Assembly: GCA_963783945.1 (NCBI GenBank)
Contig: CAWAPS010000007.1
Coordinates: 744,001 to 808,000 of the forward strand
Source of the DNA: CAWAPS01 sp963783945
GTDB taxonomy: Bacteria; Actinomycetota; Acidimicrobiia; Acidimicrobiales; Palsa-688
Length of the DNA: 64,000 nucleotides
Reading direction: 5' to 3'
Under the pieces are notes generated by a model, which saw only the letters and a list, made by a program, of their open reading frames with translations, was not told the origin of the DNA and ran no database searches. A program made the translations under genes and the position numbers. Shown in pieces: positions 8,224 through 17,653 of this stretch (the first letter of the stretch is position 1; every line of letters starts with the position of its first letter).

Positions 8224-8725
8224 GGGCCGTGACCGAGGCGACAACCGCGGTCCAGTCGGCCGGCGCCGGCCCTTCGCCGGCGATCACCCCGCCATCCAGC
8301 ACGGCCAGCCACGGGGCGCGGGTCACCCCGTAGGCGAGCCAGGCGTCGCTCGACATCACCACCCGCACCGACGGGGGAGCGAGCTCGGCAACCCGCCGCC
8401 GGCTCTCGGTCGACGGGCTGGGGGTCACAATGACCAAAGAGCAGTCCCCCGCACAGGCGGAGAGCCCGGCGTCCCGTGCGGTTGCCCACAGAACCCGGCA
8501 CGGCTGGCAGGAGCTGGTGAGAAACAGCAGGGCCAGCTTCCCCCCTCGAGCCGACGCATCGACTTCGGTTGGCTGACCGGCAGGGTCCGCGCCGGCGAGG
8601 TCGTGGCCCGCGTCGCCCACGAGGGAGGCCCGCCTCGTCGCCGGTCCGGGCGACCGGAGATGAGGCACATCGGACCCGGTGGCGAGGGTCGAGGGCGCCG
8701 CGGGTGAAGATTGTCGCCCGGCCAT
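8186..8725 (-). CDS. Thioredoxin-fold protein with CxxC motif
   Basis: The 179-residue leftward product contains KLALLFLTSSCQPCRVLW, with the redox motif CQPC after a beta strand, and YGVTRAPWLAVLDGG, which resembles the cis-proline strand of thioredoxin-like proteins. No signal peptide or membrane anchor is obvious; the first 60 residues are low in conservation signals. ATG 8725 is the start chosen, although a longer N-terminus is possible. It is convergent with adk. It probably acts as a thiol-disulfide oxidoreductase; the substrate cannot be deduced. Confidence 0.62.
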   Translation of the reverse strand: MAGRQSSPAAPSTLATGSDVPHLRSPGPATRRASLVGDAGHDLAGADPAGQPTEVDASARGGKLALLFLTSSCQPCRVLWATARDAGLSACAGDCSLVIVTPSPSTESRRRVAELAPPSVRVVMSSDAWLAYGVTRAPWLAVLDGGVIAGEGPAPADWTAVVASVTALSADRPAPPRPS

Positions 8726-8812
8726 CCAGGTGCGCCAGCGCCGGGCCACGCCTCTGAAGCTACCAAGGGCCCGGGTCGACCCGGAGGGCCGGGGCGTGCA
8801 AGTCTGCTTGCC

Positions 8813-9484
8813 ATGCGAATCGGGGTGTTCGGGGCGACCGGGCCGGCCGGCCAGGCCGCAGCCGTGCAGCTGGCGGCGATCGGGGTCGAGGTGACGGTCG
8901 GCTCGCGCGTCCTCCAGCGGGCCGAAGAGACGGTCGCCGCCCTGAAAGCCCGCTGGCCCGACCGGGACCTGCCGTTGTTCGCCGGCGACAACGAGACGGC
9001 AGCCGCCGTCGCCGACTGGGTGATCGTGGCCACGCCGTGGGAAGGAGTGCTGACCACGGTCGGGGCGCTCGAGCGCCAGCTGGAGGGCAAGATCGTCATC
9101 TCCATGGCCAACGCCCTGACCAAATGGGGCAAGGACATGATTCCCCTGCTGCCCCCGACCGGTTCGGTTGCGGTAGCCATCGCCCGGGCCTTGCCCCGCT
9201 CGCGCGTCGTGGGTGGGTTCCACCACCTGCCGGCCGGCGCCTGGGCCGATCTGGACCACGAGCTCGACGCCGACGTCATGGTCTGCGGCGACGACAGGGA
9301 GGCCACGGGGGAGGTGGTGGCCCTGATCGACCGGCTGCCTGGGCTGCGGGGCGTGGACTCAGGAGGGCTGGCCAGCGCCTTGGCCATCGAAGCTCTGACT
9401 CCGGCCCTGCTCGAGGTGAACCGGCGCTACAAGACCCATGCCGCGGTCAAGCTGACCGGCCTCCCGCCTCGAGCCCAGAGTTGA
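8813..9484 (+). CDS. npdG: F420-dependent NADP oxidoreductase (NpdG/Fno family)
   Basis: A 223-residue protein with an N-terminal Rossmann motif MRIGVFGATGPAGQAAAVQL, then TVGSRVLQRAEETVAAL and DWVIVATPWEGV, followed by the C-terminal segment VVGGFHHLPAGAWADL. This is the layout of F420H2:NADP+ oxidoreductases, which pass hydride between F420 and NADP. ATG 8813 places the dinucleotide motif at residue 4. It is followed directly by mshC, which begins at the stop or within 20 bases, so the two are probably co-transcribed. Confidence 0.83.
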   Translation: MRIGVFGATGPAGQAAAVQLAAIGVEVTVGSRVLQRAEETVAALKARWPDRDLPLFAGDNETAAAVADWVIVATPWEGVLTTVGALERQLEGKIVISMANALTKWGKDMIPLLPPTGSVAVAIARALPRSRVVGGFHHLPAGAWADLDHELDADVMVCGDDREATGEVVALIDRLPGLRGVDSGGLASALAIEALTPALLEVNRRYKTHAAVKLTGLPPRAQS

Positions 9485-9501
9485 CCAGACTGATCAGCTG
9501 T

Positions 9502-10665
9502 ATGCGTCTCTACGACACCGCCCGCCGCCGCGTCGTGCCCTTCGAGCCGGGACCCACGGTGAAGCTTTACACCTGCGGGATCACTCCGTACGACTCCGCC
9601 CACCTCGGGCACGCCGCCACCTATCTGGCCTACGACGTGGTCCAGCGCCGACTGAGGGACCTGGGCCACGCGACCGAATGCGTCCGCAACGTGACCGACG
9701 TCGACGACGACATCCTGCGCAAGGCCAAGGAGCTCGGCGTTCACTACCTCGACCTGGCGGCCGAGGAGGTCAGCCGCTTCGACCAGGACATGACCGCCCT
9801 TGGTCTCCTGCCTGCCTTCTCCGAGCCGCGGGCCACCTCGGCCATCCCTGACATCCTGGGTTTCATCGGCATGGTCCTCGAGTCGGGCCACGCCTACCAG
9901 TCGGGAGGAGGGGTGTACTTCGACGTCTCGTCGTTCGAGCGGTTCGGCCAGGTGAGCCACCTGGATCGCCCGACCATGCTCTCTCTGGCCGCCGAGCGCG
10001 GCGGGAACCCGGGTGATCCGGCCAAGCGGGATCCGCTCGACTTCGTGCTGTGGCAGCCGTCGGCGCCCGGCGAACCGGCGTGGGACTCGCTGTGGGGCCC
10101 GGGCCGGCCGGGCTGGCACATCGAGTGCTCGGCCCTGAGCATGCGCGAGCTCGGCGAGACCATCGACCTCCACGGCGGCGGCTCCGACCTCATCTTCCCC
10201 CACCACGAGTGCGAAGCGGCGCAGTCCGAAGCGGCAACCGGCTCGCGCTTCGTGCGGCACTGGATGCACGTCGGGATGGTGCGGCTCGGCGGGGTCAAGA
10301 TGTCGAAGTCACTTGGCAACCTGGTATTCGTCCACGACCTGCTCAAGGACTGGGATCCCATGGCCATCCGGCTGGCCGTGCATTCGCACCACTACCGCAG
10401 CGAGTGGGACTGGAACGACGACCTCATGCCCGACGCCACCCGGCGGTTGAGCGAGTGGCGGGCGGGCGGCCCGGGAAACGGGGCCCTGGCCGAGGTCAGG
10501 TCGGCCCTGGACGAGGACCTCGACACCCCGGCCGCTCTGGCTGCTATCGACGCGGCGCGAGCCGCGGGCCAGGGAGTGACGGAGTCGGCCGCCCTGCTCG
10601 GTGTTCGCCTCGATCCGAGCGACCGTGAATCCGGCGGCTCGGACGGCGGCACCCCGGCGCGCTGA
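9502..10665 (+). CDS. mshC: L-cysteine:1D-myo-inositol 2-amino-2-deoxy-alpha-D-glucopyranoside ligase (mycothiol synthesis)
   Basis: A 387-residue class I aminoacyl-tRNA synthetase-like enzyme. YTCGITPYDSAHLGHAATYL is the MshC form of the CysRS signature (CysRS has TCGPTVYD). GGGSDLIFPHHE carries zinc ligands and KMSKSLGN is the KMSKS loop. It lacks the CysRS anticodon-binding tail. It joins cysteine to GlcN-Ins in mycothiol biosynthesis, a thiol restricted to actinobacteria. ATG 9502 is listed; TTG 9481, overlapping the npdG stop (TTGA), is an alternative start that would add 7 residues. Confidence 0.88.
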   Translation: MRLYDTARRRVVPFEPGPTVKLYTCGITPYDSAHLGHAATYLAYDVVQRRLRDLGHATECVRNVTDVDDDILRKAKELGVHYLDLAAEEVSRFDQDMTALGLLPAFSEPRATSAIPDILGFIGMVLESGHAYQSGGGVYFDVSSFERFGQVSHLDRPTMLSLAAERGGNPGDPAKRDPLDFVLWQPSAPGEPAWDSLWGPGRPGWHIECSALSMRELGETIDLHGGGSDLIFPHHECEAAQSEAATGSRFVRHWMHVGMVRLGGVKMSKSLGNLVFVHDLLKDWDPMAIRLAVHSHHYRSEWDWNDDLMPDATRRLSEWRAGGPGNGALAEVRSALDEDLDTPAALAAIDAARAAGQGVTESAALLGVRLDPSDRESGGSDGGTPAR

Positions 10666-10709
10666 GCGGCCGCCGGGAATATCGCTCCGCTGGCCCGGGC
10701 CCTCTCCCG

Positions 10710-10715
10710 TACTGT
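10710..10715 (+). promoter_or_regulatory. Probable -10 element for thrS
   Basis: TACTGT (TANNNT) lies 9 nt before ATG 10725, with no Shine-Dalgarno sequence between, which suggests a leaderless or almost leaderless transcript. Confidence 0.4.
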
Positions 10716-10724
10716 GTTGCACCG

Positions 10725-13250
10725 ATGCCAGACCAGATCACCGTCCACCTGCCCGACGGTTCCCCGCGTCACCTGCCCGCCGGCTCGACCGGCGCTGATC
10801 TCGCCGCGATCATCGGCCGAGGCCTGGCCAAGGCCGCGGTGGCGGTCGAAGTCGACGGCCAACCGGAAGACCTGTCCACCCCCCTGCCCGACGGCGCCCA
10901 CGTGGCCGTCGTCACCGCCGACTCCGAGGCCGGCCGCCACGTCCTGCGCCATTCCACCGCCCACGTCCTGGCCCAGGCGGTAACCCAGCTGTGGCCCGGA
11001 GCCCACTACGCCATAGGCCCCCCGATCGAGGACGGGTTCTATTACGACTTCGAGTTGCCAGGAGGGGCTCACTTCAGCGACGACGACCTCTCCCGGATCG
11101 AGGAGCGCATGAGGGAGATCGTCCGGGAGGACCAGCCCTTCACCCGCGAGGAGCACGGAGTCGCCGAGGGAATCGAGCTGTTCTCCGACCAGCCGTACAA
11201 GGTCGAGATCATCGAGGGCGTCAGCCGGCCCCACGGCGCGGTCGACGACGACGACTCGGCGGAGGGGGTAGGCGGCAACGTGGTGAGCACCTACCGCAAC
11301 ACGCCTGAATTTCTCGACTTGTGCCGGGGCCCTCACGTGCCGAGCACAGGGAAGCTCGGGCACTTCAAACTGATGAAGGTGGCGGCCGCCTACTGGCGCG
11401 GCGACGAGCGGCGGCCCCAGCTTCAGCGCATCTACGGGACGGCATGGGAGTCCAAGGCCGCACTCGAGGAGCACCTGCACCGGCTGGAGGAGGCCGAGAA
11501 GAGGGATCACCGACGCCTCGGGGCGGAGCTGGACCTGTTCCACTTCCCACCCGAAATCGGCGGGGGACTTCCCGTGTTCCACCCCAAGGGCGGCCTGATC
11601 CGCAAGCTCATGGAGGACTTCTCCAAGGCCGAGCACGAGAAAGCCGGCTACCAGTTCGTGTGGACCCCGCACCTGGCGAAGTCCACCCTGTTCGAGATCT
11701 CCGGTCACCTCGGCTGGTACGCCGACGGGATGTACCCCCCGATGGAGATGGAGGGGGCCACGTACTACCCGAAGCCGATGAACTGCCCGATGCACATCCT
11801 GATCTACCAGAGCCGCCAGCGCTCCTATCGGGAGCTGCCGATCCGGTTGTTCGAGTTCGGGACGGTCTACCGCTTCGAGCGTTCCGGGGTGCTGAACGGG
11901 CTGCTTCGAGTCCGCGGCATCACCCAGGACGACGCCCACATCTTCTGCACGCCCGAGCAGCTGGCACCGGAGCTGGCCGACCTCTTGGACTTCGTGCTAC
12001 GGATCCTGCGGGCGTTCGGCCTCACTGAGTTCGAGGCCGAACTGGCGACCCGGCCGGACAAGTTCGTGGGCGAGCCCGAGGAATGGGACCGGGCGACCGC
12101 CGCCCTGCGCCAAGCCATCGAATCCGCCGGGATCCCTTTCGTGGTGGCCGAAGGGGAAGGGGCGTTCTATGCCCCGAAGATCGACGTGCATGTCCGCGAC
12201 GCCATCGGCCGGCGGTGGCAGGTGTCCACCCTGCAGGTCGACTTCCAGATGCCCCAGCGATTCGGGATGGAGTACGTGGGCGCCGACAACAACAGGCACC
12301 GACCGCAAATGATCCACCGGGCCCTGTTCGGGTCCGTGGAGCGTTTCTTCGCCATCCTGGTCGAGCACTACGCCGGGGCCTTCCCGACGTGGCTGGCGCC
12401 GGTGCAGGCCCGGATACTGCCGGTACGCGACGATCACCAGGCCTACGCCGAGAAGGTGGCGGCCGACCTGTCCGCCCAGGGCGCCCGGGTGGAAGTGGCC
12501 CCGGCGGGCGAACCGTTAGGGGCCCGGGTCAGACGGGGAAAGCTGGAAAAGGTCCCCTACATCCTGGTCGTCGGTGACGACGACGTGGCGGCCGGGACGG
12601 TCGGGGTCAACGCCAGGGGCAAGGACCGGGCCGACCGCGGCGTCCCTGTGCCCGACTTCGCCGCCGCGCTACGTTCCGAGACCTCCGACCACGCGCTCGG
12701 TCAGCCCCTACGCGTGAGCTCCCTCGACCGGCTGTGGGCCGGCTGGAGGAGCGAATACATAGACGGCGTTACCGAGGCGGGCCCGGCCCGCGCTGACGGC
12801 TGCGTATTCTGCGCCATCCTGGCGAGCGGGTTGCCCGACGAGGATACGAACATCGTGTGGCGTCACCCCCAGGGGCTGGCCTTTGCCATCCTGAACGCCT
12901 TCCCCTATACCAGCGGCCACCTCATGGTGATGCCCGTCCGGCACGTCGCCGATTTGGAACGCCTGTCAGAGTCAGAGGGGGCGGCGGTATGGCAGGGCGT
13001 CACCGAAGCGGTCACCGCGATCAAAGCCGCCTACCGGCCCGACGCCCTCAACATCGGCGCCAACCTGGGCCGCGCCGCCGGCGCCGGCATTCCCGGCCAC
13101 TTCCACATGCACGTACTGCCCCGTTGGAACGGCGACACCAACTTCATGACCTCCGTCGCCAACACCCGGGTCCTGCCCGAGACGCTCGACGCGAGCGGGC
13201 GGAAGCTGCGAGCCTCCTGGGGCGGGCCATCCGCGCCCGGGGGCGGCTAG
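10725..13250 (+). CDS. thrS: Threonyl-tRNA synthetase fused to a HIT-family (Ap4A phosphorylase-like) domain
   Basis: One uninterrupted 841-codon frame. Residues 1-60 form a TGS domain, followed by the editing region (HSTAHVLAQAV near residue 76), the class II catalytic core (KPMNCPMHILIYQSR, RMHRALFG-like QMIHRALFGSVERFF) and an anticodon-binding domain to about residue 655. From about 664 a HIT domain follows: zinc-type CVFC (Cys 693, 696), NAFPYTSGHLMVMPVRHV and the active-site triad HFHMH (His 792, 794, 796). In other actinobacteria the HIT gene is separate and next to thrS. An internal in-frame GTG at 12714 has no ribosome binding site. pgsA and pimA further on keep the usual order. Confidence 0.9.
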   Translation: MPDQITVHLPDGSPRHLPAGSTGADLAAIIGRGLAKAAVAVEVDGQPEDLSTPLPDGAHVAVVTADSEAGRHVLRHSTAHVLAQAVTQLWPGAHYAIGPPIEDGFYYDFELPGGAHFSDDDLSRIEERMREIVREDQPFTREEHGVAEGIELFSDQPYKVEIIEGVSRPHGAVDDDDSAEGVGGNVVSTYRNTPEFLDLCRGPHVPSTGKLGHFKLMKVAAAYWRGDERRPQLQRIYGTAWESKAALEEHLHRLEEAEKRDHRRLGAELDLFHFPPEIGGGLPVFHPKGGLIRKLMEDFSKAEHEKAGYQFVWTPHLAKSTLFEISGHLGWYADGMYPPMEMEGATYYPKPMNCPMHILIYQSRQRSYRELPIRLFEFGTVYRFERSGVLNGLLRVRGITQDDAHIFCTPEQLAPELADLLDFVLRILRAFGLTEFEAELATRPDKFVGEPEEWDRATAALRQAIESAGIPFVVAEGEGAFYAPKIDVHVRDAIGRRWQVSTLQVDFQMPQRFGMEYVGADNNRHRPQMIHRALFGSVERFFAILVEHYAGAFPTWLAPVQARILPVRDDHQAYAEKVAADLSAQGARVEVAPAGEPLGARVRRGKLEKVPYILVVGDDDVAAGTVGVNARGKDRADRGVPVPDFAAALRSETSDHALGQPLRVSSLDRLWAGWRSEYIDGVTEAGPARADGCVFCAILASGLPDEDTNIVWRHPQGLAFAILNAFPYTSGHLMVMPVRHVADLERLSESEGAAVWQGVTEAVTAIKAAYRPDALNIGANLGRAAGAGIPGHFHMHVLPRWNGDTNFMTSVANTRVLPETLDASGRKLRASWGGPSAPGGG

Positions 13251-13263
13251 GTCTCGAACCCGT

Positions 13264-15324
13264 CTAGGGCTCGCCCTTGCGGGTCACCGCGGCCCACAGA
13301 TTCTGCGGCAGCGGGTCGTAGTGGTCGTGCTCGGCATGGAACCGGCCGCGCCCACCGGTCATGGACCGCAGGTCGATGGCGTAACGCAGAAGCTCGGACG
13401 TCGGGACGAACGCGGTGACGACCGACTCGCCGTCGTTGCCCGACTCGGTGCCCTGCACCCGGCCCCGGCGGCTGTTGAGGTCGCCCATGACGTCACCCTG
13501 GTAGGCAGAAGGCACGGTTACCTCGAGATGGGACACCGGCTCGAGCATGATCGGACCGGCCTTTTCCATGGCCTCCCTGAACGCCAGGGAGCCGGCCATC
13601 TTGAAGCTCATCTCCGACGAGTCCACACTGTGGAACTTGCCGTCGAACAGGGTGACTTGTACGTCGACCACGGGCCAGCCGCGGACCCCCCCGTTGGACA
13701 TGGCCTCCTCGATGCCCTTCTGCACCGCCGGGATGAACTGGCGGGGTATGGCACCCCCGACGATCTGGTCGACAAACTCGAAGCCCGCCCCGCGTTCGCG
13801 GGGTTCCATGCGGATGCTGGCCACCCCGAACTGCCCGTGGCCGCCCGTCTGCTTCTTGTACTTGCCCTCCGCCTCCGAGGTCGAGGTGACGGTCTCGCGG
13901 TAGGGGACCACGACGGGCTCGGTCTCGACCTCGACCCCGAACTTGCGGGCCAGCCTCTCGGTGACGATGGCCAGGTGGGTCTCACCGGTGCCGCCGAGCA
14001 GCGTCTGGTGGGTTTCGTCGTCCCGCCGCACGGTAAGGGCCTGGTCCTCTTCCTGGAGGCGGTGAAGGGCGGTCATCAGCTTGTCCTCGTCGCCCTTGGA
14101 ACGAGGCCGGATCCCGATGGTGAGCGCCGGCACCGGGGGCTCGGCCAGGGGTACCACCACGGGCGTGCCCTTGGGGGCCAGGGTGTCTCCGCTGACGACG
14201 TCGGCCAGCTTCGCCACCGCTCCGATGTCGCCCACCGACAGGCCGTCGACGGGGGTCTGATCCTTGCCGCGCAGGGTGAAAGGGGTGTGGAGCCGCTCGT
14301 CGGTGTGGGTCCGGACGTTGACGAGGACCTCGTCCGGTTTGACGTGCCCGGACAGCACCTTGAACAGGCTGATCTTGCCCACGTGACGGTCGACGATCGT
14401 CTTCCATACCCACACGAGGGGCGGCCCCGCCGCGTCGGGCCTGACCTCGGCGGTGCTCTCGCCCGCCCTCACCTCGACCGCCGGACGGTCGAGGGGGGAG
14501 GGGCCGATCTCGCAGATGAAGCTGGCCAGGCGGTCGACCGCGATCTCCTTGACCGCCGATCCACAAACCACTGGGAACACCTGGCCCGACCCCACTCCTA
14601 GGGCCAGGGTCTCCTCGAGCTGCTTTACCGTGGGGACCTCACCCTCCAGATATCGCTCCATGAGGTCGTCGTCGGCGACGACTATCCCCTCCACCAGGCT
14701 GTCGTGGACGGAGTGCTCCTGATCCGCCATGTCGTCGGGGATGGGCCCCGGAGTCGGGGTCCCGGCCTCGTAGGTGATAGCGGTGTCGGACAGGAGGTCG
14801 GCCACGCCCCGGAACGACAACTCCTCCCCGATCGGCAGCTCGAGAGGGGCGATGCCGGCCCCAAAGGTGTCCTGAAGCTGCTGCAACGTACGTTCGAACG
14901 AAGCCCGTTCCCGGTCGAGCTTGTTGACGAAGATGAGACGCGGCAGCCCCAGCGCGGCCGCCGCCCTCCACATGATCTCGGTCTGCACCTCCACGCCCTC
15001 GACCGCGCTGACCACGAACACAGCGAGGTCGGCGACCCGCAGGGCGGCGATGGCCTCCGGGGCGAAATCGGCGTAGCCGGGGCAGTCGAGCAGGTTGATC
15101 TTGTGGCCCTCCCACTCGATGGGAGCCAGTCCCACCGAGATCGAGAGGCCGCGCTTGTGCTCCTCGGGCTCGAAGTCGGTGACGGTGGAAGCGTCCTCGA
15201 CCCGGCCGGGCCGGCCTATGGCCCCAGACCGGTGTAGCAGCGCCTCGGTCAGCGTGGTCTTGCCCGCTCCTCCGTGGCCCACGATCGCGACGTTGCGGAT
15301 CGATTCAGGCGGGTAAGTCTTCAC
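13264..15324 (-). CDS. fusA2: EF-G-like translational GTPase (EF-G2 type paralogue)
   Basis: A 686-residue leftward GTPase starting MKTYPPESIRNVAIVGHGGA. G1 is GHGGAGKTTL instead of the canonical AHIDAGKTT of EF-G, G3 is DCPGYADF and G4 is NKLD. EF-G domains II to V follow, including GKYKKQTGGHGQFG and AYQGDVMGDLNSRRGRVQG. The altered G1 and G2 loops place it with the EF-G2/EF-G-like subfamily found beside canonical EF-G in actinobacteria; its precise role is not established. It ends 13 bases from thrS, convergently, and diverges from pgsA. Start is GTG 15324. Confidence 0.88.
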   Translation of the reverse strand: MKTYPPESIRNVAIVGHGGAGKTTLTEALLHRSGAIGRPGRVEDASTVTDFEPEEHKRGLSISVGLAPIEWEGHKINLLDCPGYADFAPEAIAALRVADLAVFVVSAVEGVEVQTEIMWRAAAALGLPRLIFVNKLDRERASFERTLQQLQDTFGAGIAPLELPIGEELSFRGVADLLSDTAITYEAGTPTPGPIPDDMADQEHSVHDSLVEGIVVADDDLMERYLEGEVPTVKQLEETLALGVGSGQVFPVVCGSAVKEIAVDRLASFICEIGPSPLDRPAVEVRAGESTAEVRPDAAGPPLVWVWKTIVDRHVGKISLFKVLSGHVKPDEVLVNVRTHTDERLHTPFTLRGKDQTPVDGLSVGDIGAVAKLADVVSGDTLAPKGTPVVVPLAEPPVPALTIGIRPRSKGDEDKLMTALHRLQEEDQALTVRRDDETHQTLLGGTGETHLAIVTERLARKFGVEVETEPVVVPYRETVTSTSEAEGKYKKQTGGHGQFGVASIRMEPRERGAGFEFVDQIVGGAIPRQFIPAVQKGIEEAMSNGGVRGWPVVDVQVTLFDGKFHSVDSSEMSFKMAGSLAFREAMEKAGPIMLEPVSHLEVTVPSAYQGDVMGDLNSRRGRVQGTESGNDGESVVTAFVPTSELLRYAIDLRSMTGGRGRFHAEHDHYDPLPQNLWAAVTRKGEP

Positions 15325-15497
15325 CGTTGGTTCACCCCGGGCAAAGGTCCTCCTCCCTGGTGCCGGGCTCCTCCCGGTCCCCCCATCGCTGCCAGAGTAA
15401 CGGCCTCGGTGGTACGTTGGTAGAAGACAGATCTACCACTTCCGACTGGGACTTCCCCCGTTTGGCAGCCGGGTCTGGTGCTAGGAGCCGCATCCAA

Positions 15498-16370
15498 GTG
15501 TTTGACGGACGTTTCCGTTCCGGCGTGGACCGGGTAGTGGAGCCGGTCGGAAGCGCCCTCAAGCAGACCGGCGTGGCCCCCGATCATCTGACCGCCCTGG
15601 GCTTGATCCTCGCCGTTCCGGCGGCGTGGGCCATCGCCACCGGCCGGTTGGGTTTGGGCCTGGGCCTGTTGATCGCCTCGGCGGTACCGGACCTGCTCGA
15701 CGGGGCTGTGGCCAAGGCGTCGGGCCGGGCCAGCGTGCGGGGGGCGTTCTTCGACTCGGTGGCCGATCGGGTAACCGACACGCTCATGCTCATCGCGGTG
15801 GCCTGGTACCTGCTCGACACCCACCACGGGCCCATCGCCCTGCTCCCCGTGGCGGTCCTCGGGGCCTCGCTGATCGTCTCTTACGAGCGGGCCAAGGCCG
15901 AGTCTCTCGGGTTCACGGCCAAGGGCGGCCTCATGGAGAGGGCGGAGCGGGTGGTCGTGCTATGCGCCGCTCTCGCGTTCAGCACGGTGATGATTCCTCT
16001 CTTGTGGCTGATGCTGGCCCTGACCTGCTTCACCGCCGTCCAGCGCTTCGTCATGGTCTGGCGCCAGGCCAACGAGACCGGGCACGGCCCGCCTCCGGCC
16101 GACCGGCGGGTGTTCATCCGGCGGGCCGGCTTCGACCGCGACACCCGGGCCTTCACCTCGCCCGCCGTAGCCGCCAGGTGGCGGGCGTGGCGGGAGGCCA
16201 ACGGATGGGTACCCCGGGCCGAGCGCTATGCCGACGGCTCCCGCCGGCGGGGGGCCACCGCGTCGTGGCACGAACGCCGTCAGGCCCGTCTGGCCCGCCT
16301 CCGCGAACAGAGCGGGAACGAGCCGGGCGCCGGTCCGTCCGGGCGGCGAGCCGGATCCCGCCGGCCCTGA
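15498..16370 (+). CDS. pgsA: CDP-alcohol phosphatidyltransferase, probable phosphatidylinositol-phosphate synthase
   Basis: About 290 residues, with the CDP-alcohol phosphotransferase motif visible as DLLDGAVAKASGRASVRGAF followed by FDSVADRVTD, and several hydrophobic helices. The position usually held by Arg in DGxxAR is Lys. In actinobacteria the enzyme encoded between thrS-HIT and pimA makes phosphatidylinositol phosphate from CDP-diacylglycerol and inositol phosphate. GTG 15498 has AGGAG at 15483-15487 and yields the typical VFDGRFRSGVDR start. A charged, soluble C-terminal tail of about 90 residues is present. The acyltransferase begins within about 12 bases. Confidence 0.85.
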   Translation: MFDGRFRSGVDRVVEPVGSALKQTGVAPDHLTALGLILAVPAAWAIATGRLGLGLGLLIASAVPDLLDGAVAKASGRASVRGAFFDSVADRVTDTLMLIAVAWYLLDTHHGPIALLPVAVLGASLIVSYERAKAESLGFTAKGGLMERAERVVVLCAALAFSTVMIPLLWLMLALTCFTAVQRFVMVWRQANETGHGPPPADRRVFIRRAGFDRDTRAFTSPAVAARWRAWREANGWVPRAERYADGSRRRGATASWHERRQARLARLREQSGNEPGAGPSGRRAGSRRP

Positions 16371-16381
16371 GCGACACCTCC

Positions 16382-17310
16382 TTGCGCCGGCCGCCGGCCC
16401 GGCCGTCATGGCGATTGCGGGCCCTCCAGGCCGGGTCCGCGGTCTCCGGACTTCTCCCGGCCTACGCCGCCCGATCCATGGCCGAGACGGCGGCCGTGCT
16501 GGTATCCATGGGATCGAGTCTCCCCGGCGTCCCCAGCGAGATGGCTAAGCGCCGGGACATAGTGGGCCGCCACCTGCTGCGGGTCTGCGGGCCCGAAGTC
16601 GGGTCGCGCCAGCTGTCCCGGATGATCGACGAGGTCTTCGCCTCCTACGCCCGGTACTGGGCCGAGAGCCTTCGCATCCCGAGTCTGCCGCGCCACGTCC
16701 TCGATGGGGGCATGACGTACCGAGGATTCGATCACATCGAGGCGTCCGAAGCCGCCGGCCGGGGGACGATCCTGGCTCTGCCCCATCTCGGGGGGTGGGA
16801 GTGGGCGGGCGCTCACATGGGTCTGACGGGTCACCCGGTCGGCGTCGTGGTCGAGCGGTTGGAGCCCACCGACGTGTTCGAGTGGTTCGTGGGCTTCCGG
16901 GAGAAGCTGGGCATGCGGGTCATCCCTGCCGGGCCGGGGGCCGCCGCCGAGTGCGGCCAGGTGCTGGCCGCCAATCGCATCCTGTGCCTCCTGTCGGACC
17001 GGCTCATCACCGGGACCTCAGGGGTGGAAGTGGAATTTTCGGGGAGCACACCCTGCTCCCGGCGGGCCCCGCCACCCTCGCCTTGCGAACCGGGGCCACT
17101 CTGCTCCCGGTCGGAGTGTATTTCAGGGCCCGGTCCGATCGACACGTGGCGATAGTCCGGCCGCCGGTGCCGCCCGAGCGGCGGGGCCGATTGCGCCCGG
17201 ACGTGCAGGTTATGACCCAGGCGCTGGCCCGGGAGCTCGAGTGGTTGATCCGGCTGGCCCCGACGCAATGGCACATGATGCAACCCAACTGGCCCTCAGA
17301 CCCCAGATGA
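16382..17310 (+). pseudogene. Lysophospholipid/PIM acyltransferase (HtrB/PatA family), interrupted by a single-base frameshift
   Basis: The first frame (to about 17036) gives LLPAYAARSMAETAAVL, then the catalytic motif LALPHLGGWEWAGAHMG (HxxxxE) and ILCLLSDRLITGTSGVEVEF. The homology then continues in another frame as GEHTLLPAGPATLALRTG and ends QWHMMQPNWPSDPR at 17310. Adding one T to the T4 run at 17036-17039 restores VEVEFFGEHTLLPAG. In this position the enzyme normally acylates phosphatidylinositol mannoside. Either the assembly has lost a base or the gene is broken. The start is uncertain: TTG 16382 is listed, and a CTG overlapping the pgsA stop is possible. Confidence 0.8.
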
Positions 17311-17367
17311 CCGGGTTCGGGGGCGAATCGCGGGCCCGGGGGCGCCGGTTGTTGCCTGCGCCGGGCC

Positions 17368-17553
17368 TCAGCCTTTGTCCAGGTGCTCCTGCTGGAACAG
17401 CCACTCCTGGGCCTGGTCGGCGATCGAGGGCTGGGGGGGGACCGGCGGCTCAGCTGCCATCCGTCTCCGAGCCTTTCGCTTGGTCCATGAGGCGATGACG
17501 AGCGTGGCGCCGTCCCACGCCAGGATGCCCATCAGTATCTCGAACGGGGTCAC
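17368..17553 (-). CDS. Small predicted membrane protein of unknown function
   Basis: A 61-residue leftward frame: MTPFEILMGILAWDGATLVI is a plausible membrane segment, followed by a basic stretch KRKARRR and an acidic, Gln-rich tail. The putative -10 TAGCCT on the minus strand (17563-17568) lies 9 nt before the GTG start, in keeping with the leaderless pattern of other genes here. I do not recognise a family. It lies convergent to the acyltransferase and divergent from pimA. Confidence 0.45.
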   Translation of the reverse strand: MTPFEILMGILAWDGATLVIASWTKRKARRRMAAEPPVPPQPSIADQAQEWLFQQEHLDKG

Positions 17554-17653
17554 CAGCGACCAAGGCTAGACCTTTGGGCGGTGCGACGCCTCTTGGTCGT
17601 GCGATTGTATAGTTTGTGCAGTTAACCCGCTGAGAGCGGCAAAAACTCACAAA

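Noticed and set aside
12714..13250. HIT domain as a separate gene starting at GTG 12714
   Set aside because: No stop precedes it, no ribosome binding site or -10 element at the usual spacing is present, and the upstream thrS frame is continuous. A secondary internal start cannot be excluded.
13251..13263. tRNA-like TCTCGAACC at the thrS/EF-G junction
   Set aside because: The 13-base gap cannot hold a tRNA, and no acceptor stem or cloverleaf is possible without using coding sequence. No tRNA was found anywhere in the window.
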